This document shows, piece by piece, positions 1-10,665 of a stretch of 64,000 bases of DNA; position 1 is the stretch's first letter; each line of letters starts with the position of its first letter. Both the position numbers and the translations under genes were made by a program. Source of the stretch: Dastarcus helophoroides (taxonomy: Eukaryota > Arthropoda > Insecta > Coleoptera > Bothrideridae); assembly GCA_028583605.1 (NCBI GenBank), contig CM053331.1:6420508-6484507 (forward strand). The letters run 5' to 3'. Below the pieces are notes generated by a model. That model saw nothing but the letters and a program-made list of their open reading frames with translations. It ran no database searches and had not been told where the DNA came from.

Positions 1-268
1 CATCAAAAAAGACTAAAAAAATATTCAGGTTGTTAATGGAAATTTCCTAGAAAAGAATCAGACAGCTCGAGTTGTTTAGTGTCACCAAAATCCAAGGGAA
101 AATATATTCTACAATCGCCTCCTCGCAAGATGAGGAGAGCAAAAACCTTTATATGTTATTTGCTGAGAATCGTAAACCCCAGTGGAAACTCACGCTAATG
201 TGGCAACCAAAAAGTACAAGGCAAAATTACAGACAATAAGAAATATAAACTGGTTTCAATTCACTTAC

Positions 269-563
269 TATTCCATAACCATAATCGTCTCTCTGGGGTT
301 CTCAAAGGCGGAGGCCAGTTGCAGGAGCTTCTGGTGCCTTAGCAAATTCATGATGTCGATTTCGTCTTGTACTTTGTCCTTGTCTTTGGATGTTCGACAT
401 CTGATGAACTTGGCGGCGAGCTTCTGCGTTGTGTTCCTGTCAATGACTTTGTGGACAACTCCGAATCTTCCTTTGCCGAGTTCCTCTAGGACCTCGTATC
501 GATTCTTGAATTCCGGTCCGGGTTCCAAGGAGACCACTCTCGGCTCAAACGTCGATGACTCGT
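269..563 (-). CDS. Strn-Mlck: Kinase-domain N-lobe exon of a myosin light chain kinase-like (Stretchin-Mlck) gene
   Basis: Internal exon of 295 bp encoding the first third of a Ser/Thr kinase catalytic domain. Visible motifs: a glycine loop (GKGRFGVV), the ATP-binding lysine in AAKFI and the helix-C glutamate in DEIDIMN, followed by LRHQKLLQLASAFE and IMVME where the exon stops. The acceptor is a pyrimidine-rich tract ending TTGCAG at 564. The donor is GTAAGT starting at 268, splitting a Tyr codon after TA. Entry phase 1 matches the donor phase of the FN3 exon and recreates an Asp codon. The family phosphorylates myosin regulatory light chain or acts as a muscle structural kinase. The rest of the kinase domain lies beyond base 1. 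Among Ig/FN3 kinases it looks more like Stretchin-Mlck than projectin/twitchin; exon identity is firm, exact gene name less so. Confidence 0.88.
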
Positions 564-941
564 CTGCAACAAAGGAAACATTTTTGAAATTATTCCATTA
601 GATTATTACGTATAATATATTATGATTTTTTTACTCAAGCGTAACCAGAGGGAGACACATAGTCTGAGGTATTATTTATTTAATTTTTTAAATTCAATAA
701 TTGTTAATAACTACACTTATTCTGGTTGGCTTAAAAAGGGCCACAAAATGGAGATCAAGCCAAATGAGGAAAGACCCAGTTACACCTCTGCTTGACAGTT
801 TTGTATTACGCCGGAATAAAAATCTGACAGTTAAAAACGAAAAGGTTCAGATTGATGAAAAAAATGGGCAGGAGTGAAACTTGGAAAAAATTACCAACGT
901 TTTCTCTTTTCTGATAGTCAACTTTTAACTTATACATTGTC

Positions 942-1058
942 GGGAGAGAGGATATGGTCTATGGGCAGGACGATTGCTTCTTGTCTGGTAGGTTGAGGGT
1001 TTAAACCTCGATGCCGATCATGCGATTTAAAATCTATTAGGCTTTTCACTCATAAATT
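942..1058 (+). mobile_element. Probable tRNA-derived SINE head (fragment)
   Basis: The sequence has the layout of an RNA polymerase III SINE head. A box-A-like TGGTCTATGGGCAGGA near 954 is followed by ACGATTGC, and about 40 bases further a box-B-like GGGTTTAAACC leads into a CTCGATGCCG tail. Arthropod SINEs commonly read 'GTGGTCTAGTGGGTAGGACGCTTGCC...GGGTTCGATCCC'. The match is partial and the 3' body is not recognised. The family A ribozyme element inserted immediately downstream. Confidence 0.4.
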
Positions 1059-1270
1059 ATATGTATAATACAAGAAGGATGCAACCTAGACTACAAATTC
1101 ATGCAGCCCTCCAGGCGTGTATAGTATAAATCATAGGTAGCTGAACTACCAACAGTTGAAACACTGCCATCTAGCGAAGCGGTTGCTCTCTAGGAACAAT
1201 TTTCCCAGAAGACAAGGATTCTAATGCACAAGACCAATAGGTTTGAACATTTTTATTAGATTCGAAGTTT

Positions 1271-1323
1271 AGAAACCAAATACCGGTTTCGATCTTGTTA
1301 GATCTCGTCAGTTTGGTATATCC
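1271..1323 (-). ncRNA. Type I hammerhead ribozyme (family A, copy 1)
   Basis: Read on the minus strand: GGA-UAU-ACCAAA, core CUGACGA (1311-1305), helix II GAUCU/AGAUC with an AACA loop, core GAAA (1290-1287), the self-complementary ACCGGU as helix III, cleavage-site A, then UUUGGU pairing with ACCAAA. All conserved core bases are present. The outermost GGA/UCC pair is weakened because this copy reads UCU instead of UCC. Predicted cleavage is 3' of the A following GGU. Confidence 0.78.
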
Positions 1324-1830
1324 AACTCGAATGCTAATAAATGTTCCGACAAGTAAGTACTAAAACATTCACAGGCGTCAAGCGAGTGACTCTTTAGTAC
1401 TACCACCTATTGGTCCATAGAGAAACTATGGCCATCGCCAACACAATGTCGTATGCAAGAAGAATGCAACCTAGACTACAAATTCATGCAGCCCTCCAGG
1501 CGTGTATAGTGAATCATAAGGTAGCTGAACTACCAACAGTTGAAACACTGCCACCTAGCGAAGCGGTTGCTCTCTAGGAGAGTTCCCAGAAGACAAGGAT
1601 TCTATAGTGCACAGACCAATAGGCTTGAACATTTATTAGATTCGAAGTATACACGCCTGGAGGGCTACATGAATTTGTAGTCTAGGTTGCATTCTTCTTG
1701 CATACGACATTGTTGGCGATGGCCATGGTTTCTCTATGGACCAAAAGGTGGTAGTACTAAAGAGTCACTCGCTTGACGCCTGTGAATGTTTTAGTACTTA
1801 CTTGTCGGAACATTTATTAGCATTCGAGTT

Positions 1831-1883
1831 GGATATACCAAACTGACGAGATCTAACAAGATCGAAACCGGTATTTGGTTTCC
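1831..1883 (+). ncRNA. Type I hammerhead ribozyme (family A, copy 2)
   Basis: Helix I pairs ACCAAA (1837-1842) with UUUGGU (1874-1879), with an outer GGA/UCC pair (1831-1833, 1881-1883) across an internal loop. Core CUGACGA is at 1843-1849, helix II GAUCU (1850-1854)/AGAUC (1859-1863) closes an AACA loop, and core GAAA is at 1864-1867. ACCGGU (1867-1872) forms a helix III too short for a monomer hairpin but self-complementary, as in newt and schistosome hammerheads that act as dimers. Predicted cleavage is after A1873. This is the best-preserved copy in the window. Confidence 0.85.
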
Positions 1884-2015
1884 AAACTTCGAATCTAATA
1901 AATGTTCAAACCTTATTGGTCTGTACATTATAGAATATGTATAATAAATAGTTTTTACTTTTTAATAAAATCGTAATATCTATTTAAGTATCGATGGCAC
2001 AACTAAAATACCCAC

Positions 2016-2312
2016 CGAGTTCTTCCATTTGTAATATTTCGGACTGGATTCCGGGTTTGCTGTATCCGTGTACGTTTTTCGCTCGGACCCTGAAGACGTA
2101 CTTGGCGCCCGGCTGAAGATGCGTAATAATGTAACTGAGACTGTGACAATTGTCGGTGACTGTCGTCCAGATATCGCTACCGACCAAGGAATAATCTACG
2201 GCGTATCCTGTGACTTTCCTGCCGCCGTCGTAAGGTGAGCTGCTCCAAGCTATGGTAACATTATCTCCGTTAGTTGATATGCACGGCTTTCCACTCGGAG
2301 GATCTGGAGGGC
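2016..2312 (-). CDS. Strn-Mlck: Fibronectin type III domain exon of the MLCK-like gene
   Basis: A 297-bp exon with phase 1 on both sides, a typical 1-1 module encoding one complete FN3 domain. Visible hallmarks: the opening PPDPPSGKP, the core tryptophan in IAWSSSPYDGG, VTGYAVDY, and the closing LQPGAKYVFRVRAKN followed by HGYSKPG. The acceptor reads TTTTCAG before 2312. The donor is GTGGGT from 2015; reading through would add a false GGYFSC tail. Joining to the Ig exon restores a Gly codon and joining to the kinase exon restores an Asp codon (MEEL then DESSTFEP), so all three exons are in frame. In this family an FN3 domain precedes the kinase domain and has a structural role in the sarcomere or cytoskeleton. 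No stop or frameshift is seen, so it appears functional. Confidence 0.9.
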
Positions 2313-4976
2313 CTGAAAACGATAAGATTTATGTTGTATTGTTACGCTTTCGATTGTTATAATTTGTAATCTCCTAGAAATAAATCCGCCAAAGGCTAAT
2401 TTGCAAATATTTATTAAACTTCTTCAATGTTTTCTTATCTCTTATAATTTTCGATTTCTACTTGATACCTTATGGCGATTTTGGTACAGCAGATGTCCAA
2501 TTCTAACCGAAAATGAAAAATATAATCGATATAGAAAGCATTTTATGGACATGATTTGAAAACGAAAAATGTTAAATTATTTGCTCTTTTTCTGAATATG
2601 CGTTTTTCTGCAGAAGACGTAATCTTACTGCAGTTGACAGATATTCAAGGTCAAATTAGGTCTGGACTAAGTTTTTAAAAGTTGCTGGCAATCTTGTAAG
2701 TTTAACATTGGACTGTTTAACCTTCATTTTATAAATATCAAGTTTCTTTTAAACTTCCTAATTTTTTCTCGGAATTTTCTTAATTCTAAATCTCTCCAAA
2801 ATGTGAACTTATATTATCTCTCGAAATACGGAGTTAAAGCTTAAAATTTCTAACCTCATCGGCTTTTAAAAATAAAGTTTAAGAATAAAATCGAAATTTC
2901 GAGTGTGCAAAAAAGTCACATTTAGAAAGGAGTTTAATTCATAATTTTGTTTTTTCTTAACTTCATATTTAATCTTAAAATGTTGGATATTTTTGTCGAA
3001 TTCTCGACTTTTAAATACAATTTATTTCTAGAAATTTTAACTTCTAAATGAACTCTCGGGTTCCAAAGTTGGGACTTGCAAAAAAGTATAAAATTGATAA
3101 TTTGAGAATAACCTAGATTTTTTGTTGAGATTCTTGTTCAAATTTCAGGTTTAAACCTGACCTGATTTTATCTCGAAAATTTTGACTTCAAAACTAAAAA
3201 TGTAAACTTATTGCTAGAAATTTTGATACCATTTTTTAAACTTTCGCTCTATTCTAAGATTTGGACTTTTTTCTGAAAATTTTGAGTTTAATTTCAAAAT
3301 CGCTATCTCTTTTACAAAAGTTTGTTTCAAAATTCGGACGTTTGAAATAGCATTATTTTTCTTTAATTTGAGAGTTTTACTCTCCGTTTTTACGAATTAT
3401 TATTACGAATTAAAATCAGCTTGCCAATCAACAGCATTTGGCAAAGTTCTGGGGGATATTTTGAACGATTATTGGTCATTTTTGACAAATTATTGTCACT
3501 GTATGTCACTGCTGTCATAAGAAAAATTACTATCTTCTTCGAAATCGAGGATAGTGCTTAAAGACCATCACCAGCTAGTAAATTTATTAATTCTGGATCC
3601 GTTTTTGTTGATATTTGATGACGTTTTGATCTTTTAGGCGTAGAAAGTCCTGTGGTAGCATTACTCATTTCATTCACTAAAAAAATGAAATATAAAAAAA
3701 TTGAAACCAACAAGTGCACACGATAGTTTACATCTTTATAAAAGTGTCACCAAAGTTAAAATGTCAACTAGCGAATGTCAATTAATCATTAATTCGTTAT
3801 CAGTAACGTTGAGGATCGTATCTTGAGAAAACTTGCAAGTGGAGATTTTGACTTGTTTCTTAAATTACTATTTTTTTGTTGTGCTTTGATAAACAATTAA
3901 AACAGAATTGACAAATATTATTTGAAAATTTTAACTTTTTTTGATATTTGGATTGTTGAAATTTTAACAGAAAAAAACGAAAGTTTCTCGAAAAATATTT
4001 TCTTCGGAAATTTTTATTTATTTATCGAAATTTGACTTTTTTTCAATTCGGCTTCAGGGTCGTGCGGTAGATTTTCTTAGTATGATGTAACTCATAATAA
4101 TCGATTTTATCTCAAAATTTCTTTTTTTTTTAATTTTGTATTGGGCATTTCACTTTTATTATTCTTTTCCTAATTTTCCTGAAAGAGCCTTTTTTTCTTC
4201 TATTTGTGAAATTGAGTCTTAATTGCCCAGTTTTTTTTTCTATATCGACCCTTTTTTTGAATTCCGAAAAGATTTTTTTAACATTCTCTGTATCTACTAA
4301 TTTCCAGTTTATTTAAATTTTGAATCGTTTTAACGAAATCACAAGTTTAAATTCGAAATTTTGTCTGTAAAGAGTTGTAGACTTTTTATCAGAACTCATA
4401 ATTCTAATTTTGTTATTCCAGAGTTACAAAAAAGTATTTATTTTTTAATTAAATACGGAATTTGAGAAGAATAAGGTGAAAGCTTAAGATTTAATTTTGG
4501 GGATTAGACTTGAAAATTGGATAAAGGTGAAATATCAAGATTTATAAAATAATTCAAAATCTATCACATTTTTTAAAATTGGAAACTTTTTCTAAATCTA
4601 CAGAGTTTCAAGTTTTCACTTGTAATTACTATTTTTTTTCTTAATTTTAGACATTACAATTGAAATTTCGTTATTTAAGTCGAAATTTCAGTAAACAACT
4701 TTAATATTTTAAGACTTATTCGACTATTCAACTTTAAGATTAAAATTTTGTGAAAGAAGTGAAAGTTTCGAGATTCAAATTACAAATTAAAATTTCAAAA
4801 AGATAGTCAAAATTTCTCAAAATCGGAATTTTGTTTAGAAACTTTTAAAATTTTTCAAAAAAAGAGAAACTATTTTTAAATTTTGGCTTCAGAAACGAAA
4901 TGTGGTAAATAAAGTCAAAATTTCGAGACTTAAATCAAAATTCCAAGAAACAAGTTCAAGCTATCATCTTCAGTAT

Positions 4977-5017
4977 CTCTCTGAAAATGATAGCTTGGCT
5001 GTCGAAACGCGTTAGAG
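4977..5017 (+). ncRNA. Hammerhead-like motif (family B, copy 1, degenerate core)
   Basis: CUCU (4977-4980) can pair with AGAG (5014-5017). The core reads CUGAAAA instead of CUGANGA (G8 lost). Helix II is GAUAGC/GCUGUC with a UUG loop, after one extra U, then GAAA and the self-complementary ACGCGU. The lost G and bulged U make activity unlikely for this copy. Confidence 0.4.
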
Positions 5018-5062
5018 CAACCTCTGTTGTGTTTTTTAATCCTTCTCGGTTTGACTCAGTAT

Positions 5063-5103
5063 CTTTCTGAAGATGATAGCTTGGATGTCGAAACGCGTTA
5101 GAG
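5063..5103 (+). ncRNA. Hammerhead-like motif (family B, copy 2)
   Basis: CUUU (5063-5066) can pair with AGAG (5100-5103), using one G-U. Core CUGAAGA is at 5067-5073, followed by one extra U, helix II GAUAGC/GAUGUC around UUG with one mismatch, core GAAA, and ACGCGU as a self-complementary short helix III, then U at the cleavage position. Core bases are complete; the extra U before helix II is the main departure from consensus. Confidence 0.45.
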
Positions 5104-7290
5104 CAACTTTTTTTGTGTTTTTTTATCTTTCTTGGTTTCAGGGCACAATTTTTGTATTTCAATTTTTAAGGATAACCAAGGACCAGTCTGTTCTACCAAA
5201 ATTGAGAAAAATTATAAATTTCGACTAAAATGTCGTCAAAATTCTATGATATTTAAAGAGTTTGTTAAAATTTTGACTTTTAAAAACAAAATCTCGAGAA
5301 ACGAGTAAAAATTCTAAACTTAAAAAAGATATATTTAAATAAATTCTGAAAAAAAGTCAAAAAGTTTAAATATCAAATTATTTTCTTAAAACTTTGACTT
5401 TGAAATAGAATTTCTAGAAAAAAAGTCGAAATTACAAGATTTCTAAAATTTTCATTTTACAAATGTCAATTTTTATTCATTTTTATTTTTATTTATTTTC
5501 TTAAGCTCGAATTTAGAATTCATATTTTCTTAAACTAGAATTTGGGATCCGGAATTTGAGATTTAAGACAAAATTCTGAAAACAACTTTGAACAAAATTA
5601 TGCCAGGAATTCAAAAATTTTTCACGGAATTTTGAAATCAAAAAAGACGTATGAATTTTTTGCAAATAATTTTTTTTCGACTTTTTTATCTGAAATGTTA
5701 GTATACTTTGACATTTAAAAAATAGGTTTTTCTTTTGCTATTTTCATTTTGACTGAAAAGTAAAGGCTGAAAATTTAATTTTTCATTCTAGAATTGCAAT
5801 TCCAAATAAAAAAACAATTTCAGATTTAAATTGGAAATTTTGAAAAAATAGCCAAAATTTAAGAAAAAAATTTAACTGTTCTCTTTAGAATTGCACCTTG
5901 AAGTATGAAAAAAAAAAACGATTTTATATTTGAACTGAGATTTTTGAAAAATAGCAACAAATTTAAAAAAAAGGAGATTTATGTAAGGAAGTTCTCGAGT
6001 TCCTATTAGTCACAAAACTTTGATTTTAAATTGAAATATTCGGTATTCTTGACGTTTTCCATGAAATTTCCAAATCTCTAGGAAAATTCGAATAGTTTAA
6101 ACTTTAAATTCAAAATTTCGAGAGAAAAGCTTGAAATTGGGCTAACGAATTGCAAACTTATAAAAAAATCCTTTTAAACGTATTCCTTTATTCAGTTCTC
6201 TAAGCGGGTAAAGTACATATTTAGAAATAGGTGACTTAAAAATGCTTCCTTTTACCCTTTTTGTTTCCTGTTCATTCCTTCCGAATTAACATATATTTTT
6301 CTACAAAAATAGAAGCATAGTTTTTTCTCGAAATTACAAATTTTCTTTGAAAATTTTTCTTTGTTGGCATTTTGGCTTTACTCTTAAAATTCAACTTTTT
6401 TCGAAAAATTTGACTTTGAAACAACTTTTTTCTAAATTTTCACAAAATTTTCACTTTTTTCTTTTAATTCGTGCCTTTTGGAATGTTGCCATTTTTTTAA
6501 ACTTTGGTTTTCTAATAATTTCAATTTGTTTCTAACAATTCGAACTTTCGAAAATGTTGACCTGGTCAGAATTATTCGTTTGTTCACCTTTTTAAAATAT
6601 CGAAACTGGCAAAAGAAGCAAATTTTTTTTAAGAAAGTCTAGATGTACAACAAAATAAAAATTTCCTAAAAAATTGAAATTTTTGAAAAATTAGGAAGTT
6701 CCAAAAACAGCACTCTTTTAGAAAAAGGGAATATTTTGAAATGGTTACAACTTTCTAATTAAGTCGAAATTTTGTTTTTTTAAATGAGAATTTGAAATAA
6801 GTGCAAATTTCAAAATGTCCAAGTCGAAATCATTAACAAAGTAGAAATTGAAAATGTCAAATTCTTCAAGAAAAACTAGAGATTTTAAAAAAAGTTGAAA
6901 ATATGTATCATAAAATAGGAATTCTCAAGAAAAGTCGAAATATTTAGTGAGTGGTCGAAATTTTCAAAACTAAATAAGGAAAAGTCGAAATTATAATAAA
7001 AATCATATTCCTCAAAAAATTTATAATTTTCAAAAACAGTCCAAAGTTTCAAGTTGTTGAAATTGTGAAAAAAGTTGAGATTTTCAAACAAAAGTAGATT
7101 TTTAAAAAACTATCAACATTTTGAAAAAAGCCAAAATTTTCGATGAATTCGAGATTTTCAAAGAGCTGAAATTTTTATTTTCCCACGCATTTTCTGCTAT
7201 CGTCAAGGTAAGAACTAAATATCTCCATATAAATACCTGTAAATGAATTATGTGAAAAAGAATTTCGTTTTTTGCAGATATAATTGGTCG

Positions 7291-7339
7291 ATTTTCGACT
7301 ACAAGTGATGCTCTACTAGCATCACTTGTAGTCGAAAAT
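7291..7339. repeat. Perfect 22-bp inverted repeat (hairpin, 5-nt loop)
   Basis: Arm ATTTTCGACTACAAGTGATG plus CT (7291-7312) is exactly complementary to 7318-7339, separated by CTACT. A transcript from either strand would fold into a 22-bp uninterrupted stem. It is not a family A or B ribozyme. Alternatives are a tiny palindromic MITE or a local foldback mutation. Confidence 0.85.
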
Positions 7340-7379
7340 ATATAACATTTCCAATTTAAATGATATAAAATCAATTTTT

Positions 7380-8519
7380 CATTTTTTGCTTAAATCTATC
7401 ATATCATTCATTTATTTACCTAAACAATTTATATTTTCTCCAAGAGTAATATAAAAATGTTAATTAGGAGAGAAAAAAATTCTTCTAAACATATTAAAAC
7501 AAAAACCACTAAATATTCAGTAAATGATTGTAAGCTACAAATACTAAACAATTCATTTTACTCTCAAACTCTGGTAGAACAAATGTTTTAATATTGTTTA
7601 TTATTATTATTATTATATATCCGATGTGCTTAGATAAAAAAATATGAGCTTGGAAGCTGAAGATACTTCGTTCGTTGTTGACGTATTGGGGAAGGAGCAA
7701 TAATTTCTCTGCTCCGCATCATGTCCGTCTCCGCACCCTGCCTGACCTGAGTGAGGACTACCGAAATCTAAGCGCAATTTTTATGCCAAGCATCGCTCCC
7801 TCATTTTACAAATGGTGCCTTTATTTTTCAACATTTTGTTTTCAAATTTGGAGAACTTATGAAGCAAGGATGTCGAATTCGCGCTTTGGAATTACTTTTT
7901 TTAAATTCCGTTTAGTTTCCGAGATATTCGCTTCTGAAGACAGGCAAAAAAAAGATAAATTGTACGCCCATTTGTGGCAATACCAAGAAAAAATCAAAAT
8001 TCTGCTTCCAAAGCCCGAATTCTCCAACATTTCTAAACATTATTATCAAATAAGCGACAGCATTAACGCAGTTTGTAAAATGGCAAGCAAAGCATTTCGA
8101 CGTTTTAAGAGTACCAGACCGCCGCCTTAAAACAAAAAAACGTGGGGCGTATACAATAAATAATATAATTCATGCTTGAATAGTTCGGTTAACAGTTTTA
8201 ACGCTGCGCCCCAGGTTTTTTTTTTTAAATCTTCATAGCTTATATTTTCATAGCTGTTAAAAATTCATAATCACAATTGTTCAGGACCATCTGTATGGAA
8301 CTAGGAGAAATTATTTTATACTTTTTAGTCCGTTTAAAAAAAAAAGGTGTTAATTTAGAAAGTTTTTTTTACTTAAAATATTTCAGTTCATAACGTCCGT
8401 AATAAAGTCTAAATTTAATTATCGCTGCGATTCACTAACGCACCATTTTGGAACCTCGCACGAATTCCGCCGAGCAATAAAGCACAATACACAAAACTAA
8501 TGCCACTTTTGACCCCGGT
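7380..8519. other. Intronic sequence with one unassigned 151-codon ORF
   Basis: Less repetitive sequence. A plus-strand open frame (7675-8130) has no motif I recognise and no convincing start context; its composition (aromatic- and Lys-rich) fits read-through of non-coding repeat DNA. An imperfect short inverted pair TGGGGCG/CGCCCCA flanks 8143-8210 and may mark a MITE end. No gene is supported. Confidence 0.4.
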
Positions 8520-9229
8520 TGTTGCGCGTTATCGGTTCGAAAATTAATATTTCGTGAATTGTAACCACTTTATTTCCAAACTGATTTCGGAAACTACAAT
8601 TATAATTCACTAAACAAACTGACCAACTGACTAATTAACTGACTAACCAACTAACTAACTCACTGTTTAATTAATTGAATGAGGGAAAGAGGACCGCAAT
8701 TTTTTAGGCTTCCGGTTTTCCAGACGGATCTCCGTACAGATAAAATTATCGCTCGAAAGCTTATCTGCCGTGTAATCGACGCTTCAGCCGAAACAGTCAG
8801 AAGGATAGAAAAACATCTGGGCGTCTTCGTGGCGGCATATTCGGTTATCGGTTACTGGAACAACCCATACGACACCTAATTTATGAGACTTATAATTGCG
8901 AAAGGACGTTAAAAATTATGTTAAGAGTGTGGCCTGAGAGTGATAAGTTTTTAAGAGGACCCTAAAACGGGCGATGTGTTAAAAGAGGCATTCCAATAGG
9001 AACTTTGTTAGAGCGTAGTTCATTTATGTTATTCATCTATAAATTTATTCTTTTTTTCGATTTAATTAATATACGTTTGATTTAGTATTATTCGAGTGAT
9101 TTATTACTTTCGAGAACTAAATCCTACAGCCGTATGATTCATTATCGCGGCCGCTTCCCATTATTAAATCTTTCTAGAGAGTACCTTATAAAATCACTAA
9201 TACAAATTCTATAACTACATTTTATTACA
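8520..9229 (-). mobile_element. Probable diverged solo LTR (same superfamily as 46.95 and 49.9 kb)
   Basis: On the plus strand it begins TGTTGCGCGTTATCGGTTCG and ends TTTATTACA, with internal blocks shared with the two shorter LTRs: CACTTTATTTCCAAACTGA (minus-strand AATAAA), CTTATCTGCCG, TTATCGCGGCCGCTTCCC and ATCTTTCTAGAGA. It is about 345 bp longer, with an unrelated central part (about 8780-9110). No internal retroviral genes and no clear TSD. Orientation is minus from the polyadenylation signal. Confidence 0.5.
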
Positions 9230-10665
9230 ATAGTTTTAAATTTTCACTTCCGTCGACGGTCCCCATAACTAGCTTTTCGTTTGCATCTACAAACCACGGA
9301 CATACTAATGACTCACTCTGTATAACAATGATATTTTTGTGTAAGAGTATGTGTAACTGTTTGTCCTTATATTATGTATTCTACACCACACGTCTTGGTA
9401 TTTAATGTTGATGAAATATTAGTAGACAATCATTATTACTTAAGAAATAATATTATACCATTTCACTGTTTCTGGAAAAAGGTGACGCATTCTAGTAAGT
9501 TTGGAAATAGTATGACGAGGTAAATAAACCAATATTTAAAAAAGAATGAAATTACTTCTCGTCAAAAAAACGTGATATTAAAGCACCGTTAACCGTTAAT
9601 ATATTCTTTACCCAAGCTTGTCTAATCTAATTCTTATTCAATGAAATGGAAATTACACTAACGAAACAACTAATGTATGTATACGTGCGTTTTAAACAAA
9701 CAAATAAAACCAAATTAATACGCGTTTAACAAGCCAACGCCTGAATTTAAAAAAGTACTTACTTTTTCACCAACGAGTACTGCCTGAAAACTCGAAAGTA
9801 ATAAAAACGTGAAAATAATCTTCCGTTACGCTGGATTTAAATTGCTAATATTAATCACCACTTCTCGACCAAATTAATCGCAACGAAACAAACGAAAATA
9901 TATCACGGACTGAAAGGAACCTGTCCGCGTAATTAACAACTTACAAGACACTGATTAAGTGCTAATGGCGCACCAAAATAATCAATTACTATTTATATAG
10001 GTAAGCGGGTACGTGTTTGGAAACACACATCGTGAAATTTTTTGCTTGCAATAAAAATTCTGACCGAAAACCAATTTTGGGAAAATATTTACGTTTCGGG
10101 TTTACGAGCGGCAGTAAACGCTTTTTGAAACGACGACGGCGACGATACCAAAACGGGATGTTAAACGATTTAATTAATTGAATGTGTGTCTTATGAATTC
10201 TTGCTTACGCGTCGGGTTTCCTGTTTAGATTTTCGCAATATAAACAAAAGCTTGGAATTTTTTTAGCAACATGTAAGATGTACGTTCGTTTATTAAGCGT
10301 TTACATTATCTAAGAAGCTTGGTGGTGTTTTTATGGGAATTACGTTTAGATTAGGAATCACAACAAATTCAAGTTGCGTATTGTCGATATCGATGTAACT
10401 TTTATGGATGTATGAGGTTAAAATTTTATAATCAGGCGTTACATAAACGTGCTTTGGCAAGTTAATAATACGAAAGATATGCAATGTGTCATTTTATTAA
10501 AAGCGATAACAAGGTATTGTTATTACAATTTGATATTGGAACGTAATGGAAACTTTCAACATAAAAATTGTCAATAAAATATTCGTGGTTAATGTTTTTT
10601 ACCTAATCGTAATAATAATAATTTCTAGAATTAATAACGAGCGAAGTTTTATGATAGGGCTAGAC
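9230..10665. other. Ordinary intron sequence
   Basis: AT-rich but not of the quasi-periodic type. No ORF, RNA gene or repeat end recognised. TAACCGTTAAT near 9590 and several other short palindromes are not interpretable on their own. Confidence 0.5.

Larger units (their letters stand above)
1071..1934. mobile_element. Family A hammerhead retroelement: tandem plus inverted composite insertion
   Basis: The insertion is bounded by a perfect 12-bp direct repeat ATATGTATAATA (1059-1070 and 1935-1946), a target-site duplication. Inside is one complete 385-bp unit (1071-1455), a second partial unit in the same direction (1456-about 1648), then a third copy in inverted orientation (about 1649-1934). 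Both units begin with CAAGAAG and GCAACCTAGACTACAAATTC. Each long arm holds a hammerhead ribozyme motif, on the minus strand in the first unit and the plus strand in the inverted arm. No protein is encoded. Tandem and inverted partial copies under one TSD resemble Penelope-like elements and animal retrozymes. Element class is inferred; the TSD and unit structure are directly visible. Confidence 0.75.
564..2015 (-). other. Intron between FN3 and kinase exons
   Basis: A 1452-bp intron bounded by GTGGGT and TTGCAG. Bases 600-940 are ordinary AT-rich intron without recognisable features. The rest is a SINE-like head (942-1058) and the hammerhead-bearing insertion (1071-1934). Confidence 0.85.
4957..5215 (+). 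mobile_element. Family B hammerhead-like repeat, tandem dimer
   Basis: Two head-to-tail copies of the ribozyme-like segment with an 86-bp period (CUGAAAA core at 4981, CUGAAGA core at 5067). They are followed by the family's conserved tail: TTGTGTTTTTTTATC, TTTCTTGGTTTCAGGG, ACAA..TTTGTATTTCAAT, AGGATAACCAAGGACCAGTC and TTCTACCAAAATTG. Bases 4958-4973 hold an inverted fragment (AAGCTATCATCTTCAG) facing the first copy. No protein is encoded. Confidence 0.6.
2400..7150. repeat. Degenerate A/T-rich quasi-repeat block
   Basis: Long intronic stretch dominated by words such as AAATTTTGAC, TCGAAATTT and TTTCAAAATT, with no coding signal. Periodicity is much looser than in the 12-24 kb array. Bases 3420-3870 are less repetitive. 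Two tandem family B ribozyme-like units interrupt it at 4957-5215. Near 6.6 kb the strand bias changes from mixed/T-rich to A-rich (AAAAGTCGAAATT words to about 7.15 kb). Confidence 0.6.

Noticed and set aside
182..601. Plus-strand 139-codon frame over the kinase exon
   Set aside because: It is the antisense shadow of the minus-strand kinase exon, whose splice sites and motifs are clear.
942..1058. Functional tRNA gene
   Set aside because: Box A- and B-like words are present but no cloverleaf (acceptor and anticodon stems) can be formed, so a SINE head fits better.
7675..8130. 151-codon plus-strand frame as a gene
   Set aside because: No recognisable domain, no conserved-looking motif and no supporting splice or regulatory context inside the intron; kept only as an unassigned ORF in a region entry.
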